Assembly: GCA_032158295.1 (NCBI GenBank)
Contig: CM063258.1
Location: forward strand, 811,001-875,000
Origin: Pycnopodia helianthoides
Taxonomy: Eukaryota; Echinodermata; Asteroidea; Forcipulatida; Asteriidae
DNA: 64,000 nt
Direction of reading: 5' to 3'
The notes beneath the pieces are model-generated. The model had not been told where the DNA came from. It did not search any database and was given only the letters and a program-made list of their open reading frames with translations. The position numbers and the translations under genes are program-made. Positions 44,201 to 50,200 of the stretch are shown here, piece after piece. The first letter of the stretch is position 1. Every line of letters starts with the position of its first letter.

Positions 44201-47200
44201 AGGTTTTTATTTTAAATATTTGAAAATCCGTATCAAATCAGCCACAAGAGACCGTAGGTTTCTGTTTGCAGGATTGTATAGGGATAAATTAGGTCTTCAT
44301 TTTATTCAGTGTGCGTGACCTCACATGACCGCTACTTCCGGTCGAAACCAAAAGTGCCTTGTAATTCAAAAGTGCTAAATGTTATGAACATGCTTTCAAC
44401 GATGTTAGTGTCTGGCAAGGGTGTGCAGTCGTGGGTCACGTGACGTGGCATTAAAGATGCCTTTTTCGAAATCGTATATCTCCCGATGTATTAGTGCGAT
44501 CATGTTGAAACTTGGTAGGTTGTTCGATATTGGCAAGTTCTTGTAAATTCTGAAATGACGTCATGATGACGTCATCACAGGATTATTTATAATTTTAAAA
44601 ACTTTTTGCACCTTTAAGTCATAATTTGCTAAATGAACATTGTATAATCTAAATTCTTTTTAAACAGACTCGATACTTCATATCTACTTTGAATACAAAA
44701 AAACTTTCATATTTCCTTGAGTAATTTGAAAATATTATTGGCGAAACAGCTCGGCATTTTTGCACAAATGCAATTAAGCTCTAGTTTATTTGTTACTCTT
44801 GTATTCCCTTAACAAGTGGCTTTCCTTAACCACACATTAGATTTTTACTGTCTGTGCATCATTAGTAATATCTTCAAAAACTTAACAAACAATAAACAAA
44901 GTATGAACCCATTTGACTTTAACTTTTGGCTCACACTGGAAGTTGAAGCTTAATATTTGAAAAAATCATAACTCCTGAACCAACATTGAAATTTTACAAT
45001 CTATAAATCATAGGAAAGGTCTCCAAAAACTTAACAAATGCTACACAGAGAATGACCACATTTGACCCTGACTCCCTCATTCACTCAATCCGTTTCGTCC
45101 CCTAGTTTTCGTTTACTCTTACTTAAATTATTTGTTTCTATTGTTTATTCAACTTGTCAATTTTATGACATTTATTGATTTATCTAATTATTTATTTGTT
45201 AACATATTTTCTTGTTTGGATTACTCTTTCTTTCATATTCATGAACTTGTTCCATTGTAATATTTGGTATGATTTGTATTGATTTTGTTGATATTAATAA
45301 TGATTTATCTCCTTCTTCATTTTCTTCCTTGTTGATTACAGGAATTCTCCAAAATTTACCAGCAGTATTTTCCCAGTGGTGACGCAACAAAGTTTGCTTC
45401 GTTCGTATTCAACGTCTTCGATGAAAACAGTGTAAGTGTTAAACAGTTTCGCATCAGGATGATACTCCAGGCTAAAGCAAAGATCTAAACATTCCAAAGA
45501 CGCTGCTCGTCTTCAGGAAGACGAGCAGAGTACACTGTTCGAAACGTCGAGACCACACTGGCTCTTTTCAGAACCAACACTTCTCCCTAAATAGATTTTT
45601 ACCCATGGCTGTACCCGCAAGTTTACTATTTGTAGTTATTTCTTATTTTTGACACCAAAGTTTCAAACACCACTTAGGCATAATTTTGTTGTGTTTAGCT
45701 ACTTTTCATGCCTAAGCAGCTCTATGAAACAAATGGTGCAAAAATTGCGTGCTGTAAGATGTGATTTATACAAGGAAATATTCATCACAATGGTTAGAAC
45801 CAATGTCAACTTTATACTTAAGCTTTCAGATTAAGATTTGTTCAAGTAATAAACCACAAGGGAAACTTTATGGATTAACGTGCTGGCACTCTACCAACTG
45901 AGCTATCTAGATCAATTCAAGTAATAAACCCCAAGGGAAGCTGACCAGGTAAAATTGATAATAGCTCAGTTGGTAGAGCGCCAGCGTTAATCCGGAGGTC
46001 GCAGGTTCAAGTCCCGCTCTAGTCAATTTGTCTTTGCTAAACCTAAAATTATATAAAATTTTGTCAGTCGCAATTCCTAGAGTCACCCAAACTTGAGTAT
46101 GGTTTGAAGCCCAGCTGAGACATTGTATATTTTATTCATGCATTCTTTATTCACTTTCCTTCTTTACACACTGACTCAGCAGAGTGTACCTGTAACTTAA
46201 CAAGCACAAAAAGCTTGTGGATTATTATTATTTATTGGTTTATTAAAAATCAAACATTGCAGCCCCAAAAGCTGAATTGTGTTCAAAGTACAGCCAACTT
46301 CATCGCAGATTAAAAATTGCAGAACACTTAACAAGGTTCTTCACAAGGCTAAAGGAAAATGTTAGGGAATAAGAAAAAACATATACTCAAAAATATGCAA
46401 TATCAGGATATAATATATTAAAGTGGATTGGGGGGGGGGGTAGGGAGGAGGTATTAAAAATGCAAATATTTGAGTAGTGATAAGTGCCAAACTCGAGGCG
46501 TAGTGATTCTGATATGATTGTGTGAGCTTTTTGTTATCATCAGTATTGAGGGGAACAATCAGAGAATTACGTTCAATGAGTTTGGACTTGTGATTTAAGT
46601 TTCTTTTCCCCCAAACATTGATTGATGATAATAATAATAATACTAATACAGAATTTGTAAAGCGCCATCAACCTGTGACAAAAGATATTCCAAGCCGCTG
46701 GGATAAAAAATTGAGAAAAGCACACATTACAAGAAACTTAAACAATCAAAGTATACAGGTGATGTAATTAAGAGCACATCAAGGAGAGATTTGCACACTG
46801 TGAAAAAACAAGTGGATAAACACAATATTATAGAAGCAGTCATGAGCGATGCCTGGTAACTACTCAAAAAATTAATGACCATAAAAACTTACTTGGTAAG
46901 AAGCACTGCAGCTGTTGATAATGTATAACATGTTGAGAACTGATTCTGTGTATTCCAATTACGGATTATTCTTCCTGCGTAGAAGTAATTGCTCCAGATT
47001 TTCGGCGATATCGCAAACATGCTACCACCTTTTAAAATTAAATTTTCACAGGTTAGTTTTATTGTATATGTATCTAAATATTGAAACCATCAGATACACA
47101 ACTGGTCAACACCATCAAGCATCTAGAAGATTGTATCTCTGATGTCCAACAATGGATGGCCCAAAACAACCTGAAATTCAATGAGCTAAAAACAGAATTC

Positions 47201-50200
47201 ATGCTCATAGGCTCCAAGGGGAAGTTGAGCAAGATCTCCAAATATCCTATCAAAATCGGCACCTCACAAATATACCCATCTGAAAAATGCCGCAACCTCG
47301 GTGTTGTCATAGACTCCAACATGACCCTAAACCACCAAGTATCCAGTAATTCAAAGACTGTAAGGTATCAGCTTAGAAACCCGTCTCATATCCGTAAGTT
47401 CTTGACCTTAGAGGCAACCGAGGTGATGGTCCACTCATAAATCTCCTCACGGCTCGATTTCTGCAATGCCATTTTGATCAACCTTCCTGAGTTTCAGATA
47501 AATCGACTTCAACGCCTCCAGAACTCAGCTGCTAGACTTGTCACTCGTGTCAAACGCTCATCCCATATCACCCCCACCCTACAAGCATTACACTGGCTTG
47601 CTGTTCGGGACCGCATCATCTTCAAGGTTCTCCTTATGATCTTCCACTCCCTAAATGGTACATCACCTGATTACATCAATGACTTAATTCATATGTACAA
47701 ACCTCCCAGACAGCTTCGCTCCTCAAACAACCTGCTCCTGAACGCTGTTTTTCACATCCCGGGCCATCTCTTTGGAACAGCGTCCCACTTCAACTCAGAA
47801 AAGCAGATGCTTGTTCCAAATTCAAAACTCATCTCAAAATATATCTATTTCGGAAACAATTGACTACAAACCTTTTTGGTTGTCTTGTGTCATTGTGTAT
47901 TATAGCAGAGTTCCTGTATGCGCCAGGAGTGTCATCATTGACAGACATGGCGCACTAGTAATGTTCAACATTATTATTATTATAAATTTCCTTCAGGTTA
48001 AAACAATTAAATGGTTCCAAAAAACCGAAGGTAAACTTTGCCTTTAAGCATGCTTTTGAAAATTTCGAGCGATATTTTTTTGGGTGCTCGGATATTTAAT
48101 GGTCAATAGTTCCAGAGTTTGGGAGCGGATACTGACAGGACACAAGCGGCATAGGATGGGGTTGTCTTAGGAACCTTGTACTGATAAATAATTGTACATG
48201 TAAACTCAGATCTTTCTGCAGAGTTCCCTGTGAAATAAAAACGTCAAAATGCAGGAACGGAAGATTTGAATCTATGAGAGGCTGAGGTTGGCAAGTTTGA
48301 ATCCAAGGAAAAACAAAAACAATTGCATTTAAAAAACCTCTGTGGTGATTGAGAAGAAACCCTCTGTGGTGATTGAGAAGAAACCCTCTGTGGTGATTGA
48401 GAAGAAACCCTCTGTGGTGATTGAGAAGAAACCCTCTGTGGTGATTGAGAAGAAACCCTCTGTGGTGATTGAGAAGAAACCCTCTGTGGTGATTGAGAAG
48501 AAACCCTCTGTGGTGATTGAGAAGAAACCCTCTGTGGTGATTGAGAAGAAACCCAAGCAGTTCAGATGCGATGATTCACTGGACACCAAAGCCTGTGGAC
48601 TCTGAAATCTCTAAATCTTCCAATCCACATTTTGTCTGATTGCCTCTAATGTATGTGAGCATTGGGCTCAGCAAGTCAGCCTGGATTTAACAACGGGTGA
48701 AATCGTAGCCCCGATGTGGGATTAGGTGAACTAACGGGGAGTATGGCCATGTCAGAATCAAATCTAACATGGGTCGACCCAGAGCATTTTGATAACTAAG
48801 TCTTGATAACAATTGTTTCTGACCCCATTATCTCATTGTCATGTCTTCTCTCTGCAGGATGGTGCCATAGAATTTGATGAGTTCATCAGAGCATTGTCTG
48901 TTACATCAAGAGGAAACATTGATGAGAAACTAGACTGTAAGTCTATAAGAGCCGCAGGGCTCAATTTTTTTATTTATTTCTTTTTTTGGGGGGGGGGGGA
49001 GGTGAATCCACAAGACAGCAGGGTTTGTAGCTCAAAATGTTTACTGGACCATTTTTTTTTTACAAGACCAAAATCTAAATGAGTTGAACAACTAAGTTGT
49101 CGAATCACCAGTTTAACATCTCAGTTTAAACCACTGGTTAAAAGAACTGGTGGTTTGACAATTAAGTTGTTAAACTGCCGGTTTAACACCTTTAACTTTC
49201 TTGTTTGGTTTGCTGGGATTATTTGATTTAGATCCATGCGATTGTGATTCAGTTCGCATTTGGTAATCCTACTGGGGGTACTGTCATCAGGTTTTACTTT
49301 GTTTGATTGTGTCTTGTGTAATCATGGTTTCATTTCACGTGGTTGTACTTATAATGTCTGTTGGTTTTGTAACTGCTTTTTATTGTACCCTGTGAAATAA
49401 CAAATGAAATCAAATCAAATCAATTCAAATCAAAAGAGTGCAAAGCCATGCCCCACTAAAATGTACTTTTAGAATTCCAATTTTGTTAAGCCTGTAAGCT
49501 CTTCACTTATGAGTCCCGCTCTCACCAATATTTCCCCTTTCAGAGTGCTCTTTACAAACCTTCCTTAATCCTCCCAATTCCGCTTCAGGAAGATGTCTGA
49601 TTGTGGAGGAGTGAGGACTGCGGGCCAAAATAACAAATTGCTTATCACTGGGCCAGGCATACCAATCTTATCCGAGTCCAAACTTGGTGATGAAAAGAGG
49701 ATTGAGGTCGCCTGTGGGCAAGCTGGGGTAGGGAGTAAGGTTGGAAAGATGTGCTTAATTGCTGGATATGTGCAGTGCACGCCACATAGTCATGTTGCTT
49801 GCGAAATAAGGTCAAGCACTTTTTTGTCTTCTAACATTTGCCTATGGTAAAAAAGACAAATAATTGTGCACAACACAGCCACCCATGCGCGACAAAGACC
49901 TCTAGACAGGAAATCAATGACTGCACAACAAGGAGGCGTTTGAGAACTTGAGACGGCTCGCAAGGGATGAGTTGATGGATCTGCTGGGAATAATCATCAC
50001 AGCGGCAGAAGCCAAACTGTCATGACAACAACACACACACATTTCGTCGCTCGTACCATGAACTGACCTATCTCGTCCACAGCGGGGGAAAAATGTGTTT
50101 GGAGAAAATCGCGATTGAAGTTGCACTATTTTTCAAACTGCTGTTTCGGTGTCTACTTACTATTTTTTCTTAATTTTTTAAAGACAAAAATAAAGCTGAC

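Noticed and set aside
45958..46025. tRNA gene with TAGCTCAGTTGGTAGAGC
   Set aside because: The anticodon arm cannot form a stem, and a half copy lies inverted nearby; SINE head is the better reading.
48329..48605. ORFs of 86-87 codons on both strands made of octapeptide repeats
   Set aside because: The 24-base array explains them, and there are no splice or start contexts tying them to NCS1.
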